The notes under the pieces are model-generated. The model ran no database searches. It was not told where the DNA came from and saw only the letters and a list, made by a program, of their open reading frames with translations. Shown here one piece after another: positions 21,081 to 33,059 of a stretch of DNA of 64,000 nt; within the stretch, counting starts at the first letter, position 1, and every line of letters starts with the position of its first letter. Both the position numbers and the translations under genes were made by a program. Source of the DNA: Doryteuthis pealeii. Its lineage: Eukaryota > Mollusca > Cephalopoda > Myopsida > Loliginidae. The stretch is from contig CM042181.1 in the NCBI GenBank assembly GCA_023376005.1, positions 17,091,412 to 17,155,411 on the forward strand, in the 5' to 3' direction.

Positions 21081-22192
21081 ATTTGCGCCATGAGCAGTCA
21101 TGGAGTTTAATACGCTATGAATGATAACAAATGTTATTCAATCCAGGCAACTCCAGATTATCTTGCTGGTATCTATTTTAAGATCTACTGGATTTTCTAA
21201 CCTGCCATTTTTATTAATTTAGAATCTGTTTTTTTTTTGTTTTTTTTTTCCCCTTTTCTAAAAGCGTCTATCATAGATACTGTTGGATTTTGTATAAAGT
21301 ATTCAACTCTGTTACAAGATGAATGCAAGACTAAAACTAGAGTTTGGTAGGTGGCTTATATGGAACTTTGGATTGTTCCATTATGAACTCAGGCAAGTTC
21401 ATTTCCTGAGTTCTGATTGGCTATTGGATTTCAGGGTTAGTAAGAACAGGGATAAGTACCCACTCTTCAGCCATCACTTTGCCTTATGCCAGTAGCATGC
21501 AAGGACTGTATTTAAGTTACAGCTTGCCTGTTGTTCTCGTCTACTAACTAGACGGTAGTTAGAACCTTAAGAAAAAATTGAAAAGAGAGAATCTTCATAT
21601 TGAATATATACAATATTAATACAATATCTATGTATTGGTCAAATTGTTATTTTAAGTATTTTCAAAAAATAGTTAATTTTCAATAGGCCTCTGTTAAGTA
21701 TTTGGCCGCCATCCTTGGCCAGTTGAAAAGAACTTAAAGTAAATAAGTAAGTAAGTCCTGAGTTATAGAATCCTTTGGTAAGTGAATAAGTCCTGTGATA
21801 TAGAATCCTTCGGTAAGTGAATAAGTCCTAAGTTTTGGAATCGAATGTAGTGTCAAAAGGTCCAGTGATATGATCCGTCGTCCATGAGGATCCAAGTAGT
21901 TGTGAGTAGCTAAGATTAGAATCAGCCAGTATAAATAATAATAACAGCAGCAGAGTACTGCCAGTGGTTGGCCAATAAGTTGGTCACGTGGTTATCGGCA
22001 AGTCTATAAGTAGAAGTGGGCTTTTGTCACACGCCTTATATCTCAAAAAACGCCAACACTCAGTTGCGACATGAGCTGACCTGGAGTAGAATACGCTATG
22101 AATGATAAATGTTATTCAATTCAGGCAGCTCCAGATTAGAAAAAATTGAAAAGAGAGAATCTTCATATTGAATATATACAATATTAATACAA
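21081..22192. other. Dispersed repeat copy carrying the Helitron empty site
   Basis: 21100-21240 is similar to 22080-22140 plus 22925-23060 (GAGTTTAATACGCTATGAAT, TTCAATCCAGGCAACTCC). 21560-21690 is similar to the flanks of the Helitron at 22193-22830, without the insertion. 21720-22050 has short repeats of AAGTCCTGAGTTATAGAATC. No gene seen. Confidence 0.6.
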
Positions 22193-22830
22193 CTAGCAAA
22201 TATATGCCCCTCCAGGTGCAAGTATTTAAGTTTTGATATAATAAAATATCATATTAAATTAGAAAGGCTAATGAAACTGACTAAGAATGCAGATAAAAAG
22301 ATCTGCAACAGAGGGGGTATAATCGGAAAATAGAACAACTTTGAAACTAACTATTCCATCATTTTTCATTACTCCCGTCTTTCATTGGTAAATTTTCCTA
22401 ATTTAACTATTTAGTTAAAATAGGAAGTAAAGGATAATATTACAGTTATTTCTTCTTGTAAATAAATTTCTTTTAAGATTTATCCACGAGATTTTTGTTT
22501 ATATTTCTTAAGATAAAACCAAACAATTAGAAATCAATAATACCAAGCACATATTTATTAAAATAAAATTTTAAATATCAATATGCAAATTAGCCTTCTC
22601 ATTCAAACTGTAAACCGCTATTTTGTTGTATATATAAATACAATTGCATGTTATTAGTACGTAGATATGGTCAACAGTATTAATAATGTAAAACATTTTA
22701 TTAATAACTGAAGGTTTAAAAGAATGAAATCATGGAGAATTTGACGTAAATAATTAAGGGAATTGTGACTTGAGTAGTAATATAGTTTCGGTTACAGACA
22801 GAAAAATACACAATCTCCATTATAATAAGA
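22193..22830 (-). mobile_element. Non-autonomous Helitron, family H1
   Basis: 638 bp. Minus strand starts TCTTATTATAATGGAGATTG and ends at CTAG (22196-22193), inserted between A and T. The uninterrupted site is preserved in the paralogous sequence at 21624/21625. The 3' hairpin is partly decayed here. No ORF. Confidence 0.88.
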
Positions 22831-23214
22831 TATCTATGTATTGGTAAAATTGTTAAGTATTTAAAAAAATAGTTAATTTTCAATAGGCCTCTAGTTCTGT
22901 CTCTCCGTTGTGACATGAGATGTCCTGGAGTATAATACACTATGAATGATAAATGTTATTCAATTCAGGCGACTCCTGGTTATCTTGCTGGTATCTATTT
23001 TAAGATCTACTGGATTTTCTGATCTGCCAGTTTTATTAATTTAGAATCTGTTTTTTTTATTTATTTTTTTTTTTATAGCCCCACCCCCTCCCTTCTAAAA
23101 TCATCTGTCACAGAAGCTGACATTATCACGTGTAGAAAAGAATTCCTATAAGAATTTTCATTACAGATAGGAAGCCTTTTCGCATCTTTCTGTCTTGAAT
23201 AAGGTTCATTTATA

Positions 23215-23600
23215 AATTTGACTTTTTTCTTTCTTTTTTTTCTTTTTTTTGCTGATTTTTATTTTGCTGTTTTTTTTTTTTTTGCTGTTTTTTTCTTTTC
23301 TTTTGCTGATTTTTATTTTGCTGTTTTTTATTTTGCTGTTTTTTTCTTTTTTTTTGCTGTTTTTTTTTTTTTTTTTTCTTTTGTTTTTTTTTTTTTTTTT
23401 ATTTTTCCTTTTTATTTTATTTTTTGTTTTTTTTATATTTTACCTTTTTTTTACTGTTTTTTTTTAATGCCATTTTTTATATTTTTTTATTATTATTTTT
23501 CATTTTTGCTTCTTTTTTATGTGGTTCACTTACGATACATCAGTCTTTTACTGTTTTTAAAAAATTTTATTTTGTTTTTTTTCTTATCTAATTTTGTGAT
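23215..23600 (+). repeat. T-rich tract with TTTTGCTGATTTTTA repeats
   Basis: Poly-T with TGCTGTTTTTTT and TGCTGATTTTTATT repeats. The Phe-rich frames are artefacts. Confidence 0.93.
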
Positions 23601-23749
23601 TTTTGCTTGTCAGATGTAATAGACTGTTGACTGAACTTTTATTCTTGCATTTTTAATCAGACGTATTTCCCATCGTACAGTAATTAACGTACGACTTGAA
23701 CTTTTATGGTTTACCTGTGGCAGTTATTGTCACAGCCTGCCCAATCTTT

Positions 23750-24070
23750 AACGGGAGGGGGGGGGGTCATTGAAAATTGGAAAAGGTGGAAAGACAGTTG
23801 TGAAGGTTAACTTGGTGGCTAAATGTTTTGAGGGAAATCATCTTGAGTGACTTCAGAAAAGACATATTGGATAGATATGACTGTAGCCATGTTAGTACTA
23901 CTGTAGGTCTGCACAATCTTTAACTGATGGGTAGGAGTAACTGAAAAGCATAAGGATGGAAAGAAAGTTGTGAAAGTTAGCTTGGTAGCTAAATTGAAGA
24001 AAATTATCTCGAGTGATTTCAGAAAAGACATTCTAACGTGTGGGATAGATATGACTGTAGCCATTTCAAT
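23750..24070 (+). repeat. Two copies of a ~160-bp repeat
   Basis: GGAAAGAAAGTTGTGAAAGT, AAATTATCTCGAGTGA and AAAGACAT-GGATAGATATGAC recur at about 23790-23890 and 23950-24070, and again at 25900-26080. Confidence 0.75.
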
Positions 24071-24164
24071 ACTATTGTAAACCGACTAAACCGGTTACCC
24101 CACCAAACTTGTCTGGTGGGGAGGGTGGTTAGACACCCAGCAGGATGAAAAACAAAACCTGTCA

Positions 24165-24985
24165 AAGGGCGGAGGAAGCCTTTCGCTCAACAGCCATCTA
24201 GCACATAACATACATCCCAATAATGGGGAAAATGACATAAACGGGCAGAAGAGGCTTGATAAGTCGAAGTGAAGACAACCCATCTAGGAGAAGGAAATCT
24301 CTTATATAAAAAACCATCCAGCGGATGACCATTCCCCGCATCCTGTTGGTCTGCTGTTTGAATTGTTGCCAGCTATCTTGCTTCTGCTTGTTGTTCAATC
24401 TCAACTTTTTGAACTGAGAGAGAGAGGGACTTAGCTGTCGTACAAAAGGGCGGAGGAAGTCTTTCGCTCAACGGCCATCTAGCACATAACATACGTCCAG
24501 TCATGGGTAAAGGATGTAAGCGGGCAAAGGGGCAATAAGTCGAAGTGAAAGCAACTCATCTAGGAGATCTCTGATATAAAAACCATCCAGCGGATGACCA
24601 TTCCCGCATCCTGTTGGTCTGCTGTTTGAATTGTTGCCAGCTATCTTGCTTCTGCTTGTTGTTGGATCTAAACCTTTTGAACCGAGAGAGGGACTTAGCT
24701 ATCGTACAAAAGGGCGGAGGAAGCCTTTCGCTCAACAGCCATCTAGCACATAACATACATCCCAATAATGGGGAAAAGGACATAAACGGGCAGAAGAGGC
24801 TCGATAAGTCGAAGTGAAGACAACCCATCTAGGAGAAGGAAATCTCTTATATAAAAAACCATTCAGCGGATGACCATTCCCCGCATCCTGTTGGTCTGCA
24901 GTTTGAATTGTTGCCAGCTATCTTGCTTCTGCTTGTTGTTGGATCTAAACCTTTTGAACCGAGAGAGGGACTTAGCTGTCGTACA
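24165..24985 (+). repeat. Tandem repeat, ~265-280-bp unit, three copies
   Basis: Units begin GGGCGGAGGAAG at about 24168, 24448 and 24712 and contain CAACAGCCATCTAGCACATA, CATCCTGTTGGTCTGC and GAGGGACTTAGCTGTCGTAC. The last is followed by TATGTCCCTGTATAATG, which reappears with the same boundary at 25250-25330. Shared short frames are repeat artefacts. Confidence 0.88.
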
Positions 24986-25444
24986 AAGTTATGTCCCTGT
25001 ATAATGTCTGTACCGATACTCTTTCAAACAATAACATTAAGAAGTGGCAGTCATCTGAAAAGACGTTGCAATCACTATGTACGTATTCAAGTGAGTGTAT
25101 ATGCATATCTGTACTTGTCTCAGTGTGAGTGTATTTCTTCGTGTGAGAGTGCGTATAGGTCTGCGTGTGTGCATGTATGCATGTGTTTGTCTGTGTTAAT
25201 GAGTGTGCGTGCATGTGTGTGTATGATTCTGTGTTTGTGTTTCTTTTGAATCGTGAGAGGGACTTAGCTATCGTACAAAACTATGTCCCTGTATAATGCC
25301 TGTACAGATACTCCTTCAGATAATAACATGTCTGTCCAAGAAGTCCTGCAGCAATGGAAAGGTGGCAACACTCGTAGGTCTGACAGGCCGGAATCATGTA
25401 GTTACTGATCTACACACTATTTTAGGTATGCCTATTATTCAATG

Positions 25445-25900
25445 ATGTTAAACTGCTTCGAGTGGTGAAGTTCCAATTCTGGATCTCTGGGGAATGTGGA
25501 GTACCCCTTCATCACCATTACTTCCAGGTCCACCCTGACCTAGAGTTGTAGTACCTGTCAGGGCTCCATCTATGAGTTAAATAGAACAAAAAATGAATTT
25601 GAAAAAAATTGTTTAAAGAAGAAAAAAAGAGTTTTAAAAAATTTGAATACCCATTAAGAATAAATAAGACAAATATATTTGGCATAAAATAACCCAACAA
25701 GGGTTGACATGCCATAAAATCCAATCAACAATCCTCATTAAGAATGAATAAGTCAAAAAGACTTTGGCATAAAATAACCCAACAAGGGTTGACATGCCAT
25801 AAAATCCAACCAACCACCAAGAATGAATAAAACAAAATGTCTTTGGCATAAAATAACCCAACAAGGGTTGACATGCCATAAAATCTAACCAACCTAATGT
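25445..25900 (-). mobile_element. SINE S3 with triplicated tail
   Basis: 25445-25570 is the S3 body (TTAAACTGCTTCGAGTGGTG, GGGGAATGTGGAGTACCCC). 25660-25890 is three copies of the 79-bp tail unit seen at 10598-11660. Confidence 0.75.
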
Positions 25901-26534
25901 TTAACTGAAAAATTGAAGGACAGAAAGTTGTTTTGAGGAAAATTATCTGAGTGACTTCAGAAAGGACATACCAACATGTGGGATAGATACTGCTGTAGCC
26001 ATGTCAGTACTATTGTAGGTATGCCCAATAATTAACAGGTGAAGGGTCACTGAAATGTATAAAGATGGAAAGAAAATTCTTAAATTCTACCAGCCTCATC
26101 CTGGATTTTAACTCGTGTCGCTGTGTCCGTTTCTGTAGACAATAACGATTACGCTATGAAAAAACCAAATTAGATGGTTTGTTTAAAACTGTATGAAGCA
26201 GAGATGTCGGACTTGTTTCTGTTTTGCAACGTAATTTTGTGAAGCTGATAGCTCTGCACTTTACCATTTAAAACCCAAAGACAATATAGGTCAGTGATTT
26301 TAACCCCTCCACCTCCCAGCTAAAAAAGCAGCTGTGGGTATTCATTGCCGACAACCTTTTCCCAAAGTAGTTCTAGGTTGAAGATGAAATGACAAAGCAG
26401 GGAAGGTTTTTATAATGCAAATAAGGATAGACTGAAGAAGAGTCTGACTGTCAAAACAGCAGTATATAAAATAGGGACTGGCAAACTGAGCCTAAAATGC
26501 GTTTTTGACAAAATGACTTTAACCCCACCCCCCT

Positions 26535-27115
26535 ACAGAAAATAATTTACCAAAAATCAGGGAATTATCGGATTTTAATGAAATTTTCAGTGTTTATTTA
26601 TCAATGAATGATCTTTATAATGCATTATTTATTTTATTTCAAAACTTTCTCATTTTTTTTCAGGTCGCTTAATTTTGACCCCGTTGGGGGCGTAACATTT
26701 TTTTTCAAGTTGGTCTTATATTGTACTAATTACAGTATAAATAAAGAGATAAAAGACCGAAGTTATGAATGGAAACAAAAAAAAATTTTTACGGTGGCTT
26801 TTATTTTTTCTGCTTAAAAAGGGGGGGGGTACATTTTCAATCGAGTTTTTCTTCAAAAAGTATACTTTGATGTAATAAAATAAGGTTTGCATTAAATAGA
26901 TATTTATTTCTAGAATCTAAAAATATAACATTTTAAACTTAGAATCCAAATATTTTTATTTTAAATGAATTTTATATATTAATTTTTCATAGCAAAAATA
27001 CTAAATTAAAGTTTTGAAATAAAATAACTGATGTATTATAAAATTCATTAATTGATAAATCAATACTGAAAATTTCATTAAAATCGGATAATTACCTGAT
27101 TTTTGGTAATTTTTT
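26535..27115. repeat. Inverted repeat related to 18505-18925
   Basis: CAAAAATCAGGGAATTATCG, AAAATTTCAGTG-type and GCATTATTTATTTTATTTC near 26550-26650 recur inverted at 26995-27110. G-rich and poly-A/T spacer between. Confidence 0.75.
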
Positions 27116-27439
27116 TTGCAATCGCGAATGTTATATTAAAATTGTAAACAAGCGCTTAAAACCCTTGAAAAAGAGACAGAATGGCGATCGCATCGAAATT
27201 GACCAAAACAAATCGTTTTAAATCTATTAAAAATAAACTGCATATGTAATGATATTTTTCTTTTTTTTAATGATGGTCATTATGTTACTACTTATCGATT
27301 TTGACAAAGTTTGACCTTAAATAATAGATTTAATTATTTTTAATTTGCTTTTAAAACTTGTAGAAGTTGAATTTTTTTGCCAGTCCTTAATATAAAACCT
27401 CAAAACATTGAATTTAAAAATGTATGATCTACCACCCAG

Positions 27440-27960
27440 GAACAAATGGTGACCCATGAGGCTTACCGATAGAACCCAGGTGGATGAGCAGTCCATGACT
27501 TGCAATACTCTACTTTGGCCCTTTCTTGGGCTAGACGGACGGTCGGAGAGGCCCCCTCTGATTAGTTGGCTGGTCACGTCAAGCCCTAGCACCTATATGA
27601 TTGCCCCAACCCTATTGCCCTTATGGCAACCCCAACCCCTTTTTATCATATGGGTGCTAGAAGGCGGTGGCTGAGGGTCTACTTGTCCTGGGAATGACAT
27701 TAAACTCTATCTGATGGTGAGGTTCCAGTTCTGGAGGCTTGGGGAATATGGAGCACTCCTTCATCACCATTGCTTCCTGGTCCACTCTGACCCGGAGTGG
27801 GTACTACCACTCCGGGTCAGAGGGTCCCATCTATGGGTTGAATAGAAAAACATGAGTTTATAAACAAAATTTGATTATCCATTAAGAATGACTTTGATTT
27901 CAAAACTTTATCGGCATTAAATGACCCACTGAGGTTGATATGCTGTAAAACAAACCAAAC
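27440..27960 (+). mobile_element. SINE family S3, long composite copy
   Basis: Front part GGGCTAGACGGACGGTCGG, CAAGCCCTAGCACCTATATG and GATTGCCCCAACCC; middle TTAAACTCTATCTGATGGTG, GAGGTTCCAGTTCTGGAG; tail AAATGACCCACTGAGGTTGA, TATGCTGTAAAAC. Related copies at 40425, 43990, 44575, 45770 and 46140. Confidence 0.78.
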
Positions 27961-28087
27961 CAGGAACAAAAACACCTGCTAAAAACACAAATGTTAAAAA
28001 TGAAATTCCTCTACACTCCTACCAAACAGCAAGGGAGGGGTTAAATACTTATATACATTCATATTCTGACAGAATATGGTTAATTAA

Positions 28088-28128
28088 TGCCTGAAGAAGA
28101 TATCAGAAGATCTGAAACACGTGTCGCA
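28088..28128 (+). ncRNA. Hammerhead ribozyme, family L (short stem I)
   Basis: Stem I TGC/GCA (3 bp); CTGAAGA at 28091-28097; stem II AGAT(ATCAGAAG)ATCT; GAAA at 28114-28117; palindromic stem III ACACGTGT; triplet GUC. The short stem I lowers confidence. Poly-A follows at 28150. Confidence 0.55.
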
Positions 28129-28261
28129 AATGTAAAATAATAATTAAAAATTCAAAAAAAAAAACATAATCCATTTTGCGAACCTTCTTTTTTATAAAAT
28201 ATTTAATTTTCTCCCGTTGGACCCATAACAACACTTTATATATAAATTTTTATCTACAAGG

Positions 28262-28512
28262 GGCCGGGTTAGCTCAGTCGGTAGAGCGTTCGGCTAGAAA
28301 CCACAAGGTTCCTAGTTCGATAGCGGCCTTCGCCAACTCGGCGTATGAGTAGCACAAGGATCTGTGTGGTAAAGTAAGGAGCTGATGGTAGGTGTGGCAT
28401 CCCACCTCAGACACAAAAACAATCTCCTTGGTCTAGTGCTAGTGAAACGGGGATAGACTCCCTTGCTGTCTAGCTGATACTGACATTAGGCCGCCCCGAT
28501 GACGACTTTTTA
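28262..28512 (+). mobile_element. tRNA-derived SINE, family S1
   Basis: Head GTTAGCTCAGTCGGTAGAGC (A box), ACCACAAGGTTCCTAGTTCG (B box GTTCCTAGTTCGA), then body AGTAGCACAAGGATCTGTG, GGAGCTGATGGTAGGTGTG, CTCCTTGGTCTAGTGCTAG, and a short T-rich end. Best full-length copy in the window. Confidence 0.87.
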
Positions 28513-28609
28513 CTTATCTATATTTAACAATAATATGAAGATAATGGATTATGACTGGGCCGTATGAAGAATACAAGATAGATGGATGGATAGACAAGAT
28601 TAATGTTTG

Positions 28610-29800
28610 ATAATTATCTAAGTTCTGGGTTGAAGCTTAAAAGACAAAGCAAATGATGATAGACTGAAGAAGAGTCTGACTATAAAAACAGCATTATTTT
28701 CTTCAACTCATTTTTATCTATTTAACCCATAGATGGGACCCTAATATCAGGTCAGTGTCGACCTGGGAGTAATGGCAATGAAGGGATACTCCACTCTCCT
28801 TAGAACTCCATAACTGAAACCTCACTGTGTCTATTTCCTATGACAATAACCATGAGTACCATGTTTAACAAGAATATTAAGATAACGGTTTTATGATTGA
28901 TGCACAAAGAGGTTGAGATATGAACTGGGTGAAAGAGATAACGAGATAAATGGTTGAAAATTTGTTTTACTTCATTCCCCACGACTCCATTTTTTTCTTT
29001 AGTCTATACTTCCACTTCAACGGCTAAAATAATTCAATGCCCCCCTCTTCTCCTTTTGCACCTCCCTCTTTTCTTACAAAGTGGCAGTGGTCACCCGTTG
29101 TTAACAACATTTTCACTAAGTAGTTCTGGGTTGAATACCAAAAGCAAGAATAAGGATAGACTGAAGAAGAGTCTGACTGTGAAAACAGCAAATATATAAT
29201 GTTTATCTACATTTGACAAGAATACTAAGATAAGGGTTTATGACTATTTCTCCTCAACAGCTAAAATAATTTAATTACACCCCCTCCTTATCCTTTTGCA
29301 CCTTCTTCTTTTTTTCTTTTGCACCCCCTCCTTATCCTTTTGCACTGCTCTCTTTATCCTTTTCCACCCCTTCCTTATCCTATAGCACCCCCTCCCCATA
29401 CTTTTGCACCCCTCCCCATACTTTGCACCCCTTATCCTTTTACACCCTCTCCATATCCTATTGCACCCCTTCCTTATCCTATTGCATCCCCATACTTTTG
29501 CACCCTCCTATCATTTTGCACCCTCTCCATATACTTTTGCACCCCTCTTTATCCTTTTGCATCCTCCTTTACCTTTTGCACCCCCTCCTTATACCTTTTC
29601 ACCCCCCCCTTATATTTTGCACCCCTTCTTCTTGCACCCATTGTTAACAACCTTTTCCCTAAGTAGTTCTAAGTTGAATACCAAAAGACAAAGCAAAAGA
29701 TGATAGACTGAAGAAGAGTCTGATTGTCAAAACAGCAAATATATAAATGTTTATCTACATTTAACAAGAATACTAACATAATGGTTAATGACAAGTCTGA
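28610..29800 (+). repeat. Three ~500-bp related segments with a 19-bp minisatellite
   Basis: GATAGACTGAAGAAGAGTCT with AAAACAGCA recurs at about 28665, 29155 and 29705 (also 26430). 29285-29645 is a degenerate minisatellite of TTTTGCACCCCCTCCTTATCC units. The Pro/His-rich frames over it are artefacts. Confidence 0.8.
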
Positions 29801-29909
29801 CAGATGGATAGACAGATAGACAGATAGACAAGATCAATAATTCAAAATTTGTTTCACTTCATTCCTCAATACTCTATTTTTCAGTCTATACTTCACCTCA
29901 AAATTCTGG

Positions 29910-30010
29910 TCAGGAGCACCTCCTGACCAGGATTGAACCTGCAGTCTCGAGATAACTGTCACTTAGAACTGTCTTAACCTAACTCCTTTATCCACTAGGC
30001 TATGTGTCCA
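29910..30010 (-). mobile_element. tRNA-like SINE head
   Basis: Minus strand TAGCCTAGTGGATAAAGG (A box) and GCAGGTTCAATCCTGG (B box). A similar fragment lies near 9490-9590. Confidence 0.65.
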
Positions 30011-30354
30011 ATTGGAAAATAGTCTCTGTGTATAGTGTTGTTGCATTAAGATTTTTACAGGAAGATATTATTTAAGAAAAATCTTTTTTTTTCTTTTTTT
30101 TTTTTTTTGTATAATTCCAGCAGATATTGGGCGAAATATTGATTCTTGAATATAAGAAGAGTCGGCAGTTTTTAATTTTATTTATTTATTTTTTTTTTTA
30201 ATTTGTGCTGTGAGCTGCTTATTGTTTAATGGTGGAATTTTTAATTTTTTTTAAATTTTGTTTTTTATTTAATTTTATTTTAGATTTTTTACTTTTGGTG
30301 CTTCCACCAAAAATATTTTGTACTTTTCAAATTGTCTGACTTCATTATTGTGAA

Positions 30355-30915
30355 GAATTTCTTCTTCTTTTTTCTTCTACTTCTTCATCTTCTTTTCTTT
30401 TTCTTTTCTTTTTCTTTTTTTCTTCTTTCTTCTTTTTCTTCCATTTCTTCTTTTTCTTCCTCTTCTTTTTCTTTTTTCTTCTTTTTCTTCCTATTTTTCT
30501 TCTTTTTTTTCTTTCTTTTTCTTTTTTTCTTCTTTTCTTTCCTTTTCTTCTTTCTCCATTTCTTCTACTGTTTTTCTTTCCTTTTTTTCTTCTTTTCATT
30601 TTCTTTCTTTCTTTTTCTTCTTTCTTTCTTTTTCTTCTTTTTTCTTTTTCTTCCATTTCTTTTCTTTCTTTTTCTTTCTCCATTTCTTCTTCTTCCATTT
30701 TTTCTTTTTCCTTTTTTTTCTTTTTTCTTCATCTTCTTTTCATTTTTCTTTTCTTTTCTTCTTTTTCTTTTTTCTTTCTTTTTTTCTTTCTTTTTTCTTC
30801 TTTTTTCTTTTTCTTTTTTTCTTTTTCTTTTCTTTTTTTCTTTTTTTCTTTTTCTTTTTTTCTCTTTTCTCTTTCTTTCTCCATTTCTTCTTCTTCTTCT
30901 TCTTCTTCTTAACGA
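30355..30915 (+). repeat. TTTTTCTTC polypyrimidine tract
   Basis: Pure pyrimidine. Overlapping Phe/Ser and Lys/Arg frames are artefacts. Confidence 0.95.
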
Positions 30916-30959
30916 TCTTTCTTTCAGACAAATAATCATGTCTCAAAATTTTAAGAGAT

Positions 30960-31790
30960 TAAGCAAAAACAGATAATCTTCCGTTCCGCCAATCCCGCTA
31001 GATTCTCTTATCAAATATAAATTTTGGATTTGGAGTGAAAGAAAAAATAAATTTGCATGAAATAAAATTTGCATAGATCTATTGACTAAGTATTTAGTTT
31101 CCTGACAAGTGCATGATCCCTTTAGTATTTCTCTTTGGAGAGGGGCCTCAGGCACCGGGCAATAAACCAGGCCCTGCCCCTTTCAGATGAGGGCACAAGT
31201 ACTGTCTAGGGGGGGGGGACAGCCCCCTGGGACCATGCGATTAATTTTATCTTACTAACCAGTCCAAAAGCTGAAGCTCATAAAGTATGTTTTTATCTAT
31301 GCTACGAGCAGGATGCGACACAAGGTCAATTTTTAAGGGAAGTTTAACAGGTTTGAATTCAGAGATTTTCCTTTTCCTAGACTGGTTGCCCCCAGTATTT
31401 TCCATGTTCCATTGCAACTATTTTCCTTTGTTTGCACAGTTATATGGATTAATCCATTCTTATAAACAGCACTTTGTTGACAATGTCTATGTTACCCTAA
31501 ACCCCACCCCTCGGGGTGGGGGTCCAGTGGCTTCACTCCTGGATCTTACAAGTTAACATCGTTGATCCCATCCCCCAGGCAACACCTGCTCCCTTGATTT
31601 AAAGGGGAAGGGCTGGGTTTATTGCCCAGTGCCTGAGGAATCCCCTGACGGGATCAACGGATTTTTTGCACCCACCACCCATGAGCTTCGATTCATGGGT
31701 AGTCCCACATTAATAGGGCCTTGTCCCTAACCCATACACGTGGGGTACGTGGTAAATATCTAGTGTTGCATCGCGAGGTAGAAAGATACA
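30960..31790. other. Unassigned, partly G+C-rich DNA
   Basis: Contains GGCAATAAACCAGGCCCTGC (about 31160) and a partly inverted counterpart TGGGTTTATTGCCCAGTGCC (about 31615), plus an S2-type fragment (GAGCAGGATGCGACACAAGG, 31305). No host gene recognised. Confidence 0.45.
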
Positions 31791-31914
31791 CAGATGAATA
31801 TATTTCATATATTTACATACCGTTGGATTTATTTCCATTTATACATTAGAGAATGGGGGGGGGTAACCGAAAAACAGATTTTTTCAGTTTCTTCTGCACA
31901 CTGCAAAACTGCTG

Positions 31915-32530
31915 CTGCTTCTTCTCCTTCCTCTCCTCCTCCTTCTTCTTCTTTCTCTCTCTTCTCTCTCTCACCTCTTCTTCTTCTCCATCTCCTTCTT
32001 TCTCTCTTCTTTTTCTTTCTCTCTTCTTTCTCTCTTCTTCTTTCTCTCTTTTTCTTTCTCTCTTCTTTCTCTTTTCTTCTTTCTCTCTTCTTCTTTCTCT
32101 TTTCTTCTTCTTTCTCTCTTCTTCTTCTTTCTCTTTTCTTCTTCTTCTCTCTTCTTCTTTCTCTTTTCTTCTTCTTCTCTCTCTTCTTCTCTCTCTTCTT
32201 CTTTCTCTCTTCTTCTCTCTCTTCTTCTTTCTCTCTTCTTCTCTCTCTCTTCTTTTTTCTTCTTTCTCTTCTTTCTTCTTCTCTCTTCTCTCTTTTCTCT
32301 TTCTCTCTTCTTCTTCTCTCTTTTCTCTCTCTCTTCTTCTTCTTCTTTCTCTCTTCTTTTTCTTCTTCTTTCTCTCTCTCTTCTTCTTTCTCTCTTCTTC
32401 TTCTCTCTCTCTCTTCTCTCTTCTTCTCTCTACTTCTTTCTTTTCTTTTCTTCACCATTCTTCTTTCTTTCTCCTTTTCTTCACCATATCTCTTCTTTCT
32501 TTCTTCTTTTCTTCACCATATCTCCTATGG
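31915..32530 (+). repeat. TCTTCTTTCTCTC polypyrimidine tract
   Basis: Nearly pure pyrimidine ending in three CTTCACCAT(A)TCT units at 32450-32525. Frames are artefacts. Confidence 0.95.
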
Positions 32531-32857
32531 AAATATCCAATTGTTTGAATATTTTAAAAAATGGCGCTTATATAATTAATCTTGTTCACATCCTGTTTGT
32601 GGGGGTTAGGTAGATACATACTCTAAACTGGAGCCTCACCATCGATACAGTTCAGTGTTATACCCAGGGCACTCGTTTTCAGGGCAGGGGGATGAGGATA
32701 CAGTCAGCTTATTTCAAGGAGTAATTGGGAAATGGTCTGATCTGCAAGTGAAATGATGAAATGCAAAATTATATATACAATATACTATAATTACTAAATT
32801 AATATATAGTATATATATAATATCATAGAAAGGAAGGAAAAACTCAACACCGTAATT

Positions 32858-32947
32858 CCATAATAAATTTATTTCAACCAAAAATGGGGCCTATATAAAT
32901 CTAAGTTGATTTTAATATAGCTCCCCAAAATCAGTCTCATCAGATGG
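32858..32947 (-). ncRNA. Hammerhead ribozyme, family J, extended stem II
   Basis: Minus strand: stem I CCAT/ATGG; CTGATGA followed by GACTGATTTTGGGG; a long stem II region closing as CCCCATTTTTGGTT; GAAA; palindromic stem III ATAAATTTAT; triplet AUU. Second copy at 40747. Confidence 0.62.
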
Positions 32948-33059
32948 GAGAATCAAGTTAATCTGAACTGCACAACTGAAAATTTTTTTTACTTCTAAAA
33001 AAATAAAATAAAAAAATAAAAAATAAAATAAAAAAGTAAAAATAAAATAAAAAATTAAA

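Noticed and set aside
28262..28335. Functional tRNA gene
   Set aside because: A and B boxes are present, but the acceptor and anticodon stems do not pair properly and a SINE body follows, with five related copies in the window.
29155..29190. CTGAAGAAGAGTCTGACTG repeated at 26.4, 28.7, 29.2 and 29.7 kb as a hammerhead
   Set aside because: The GAAA segment is missing (CAAAAC or AAAAAC instead) and no stem I forms. Treated as part of a dispersed repeat.
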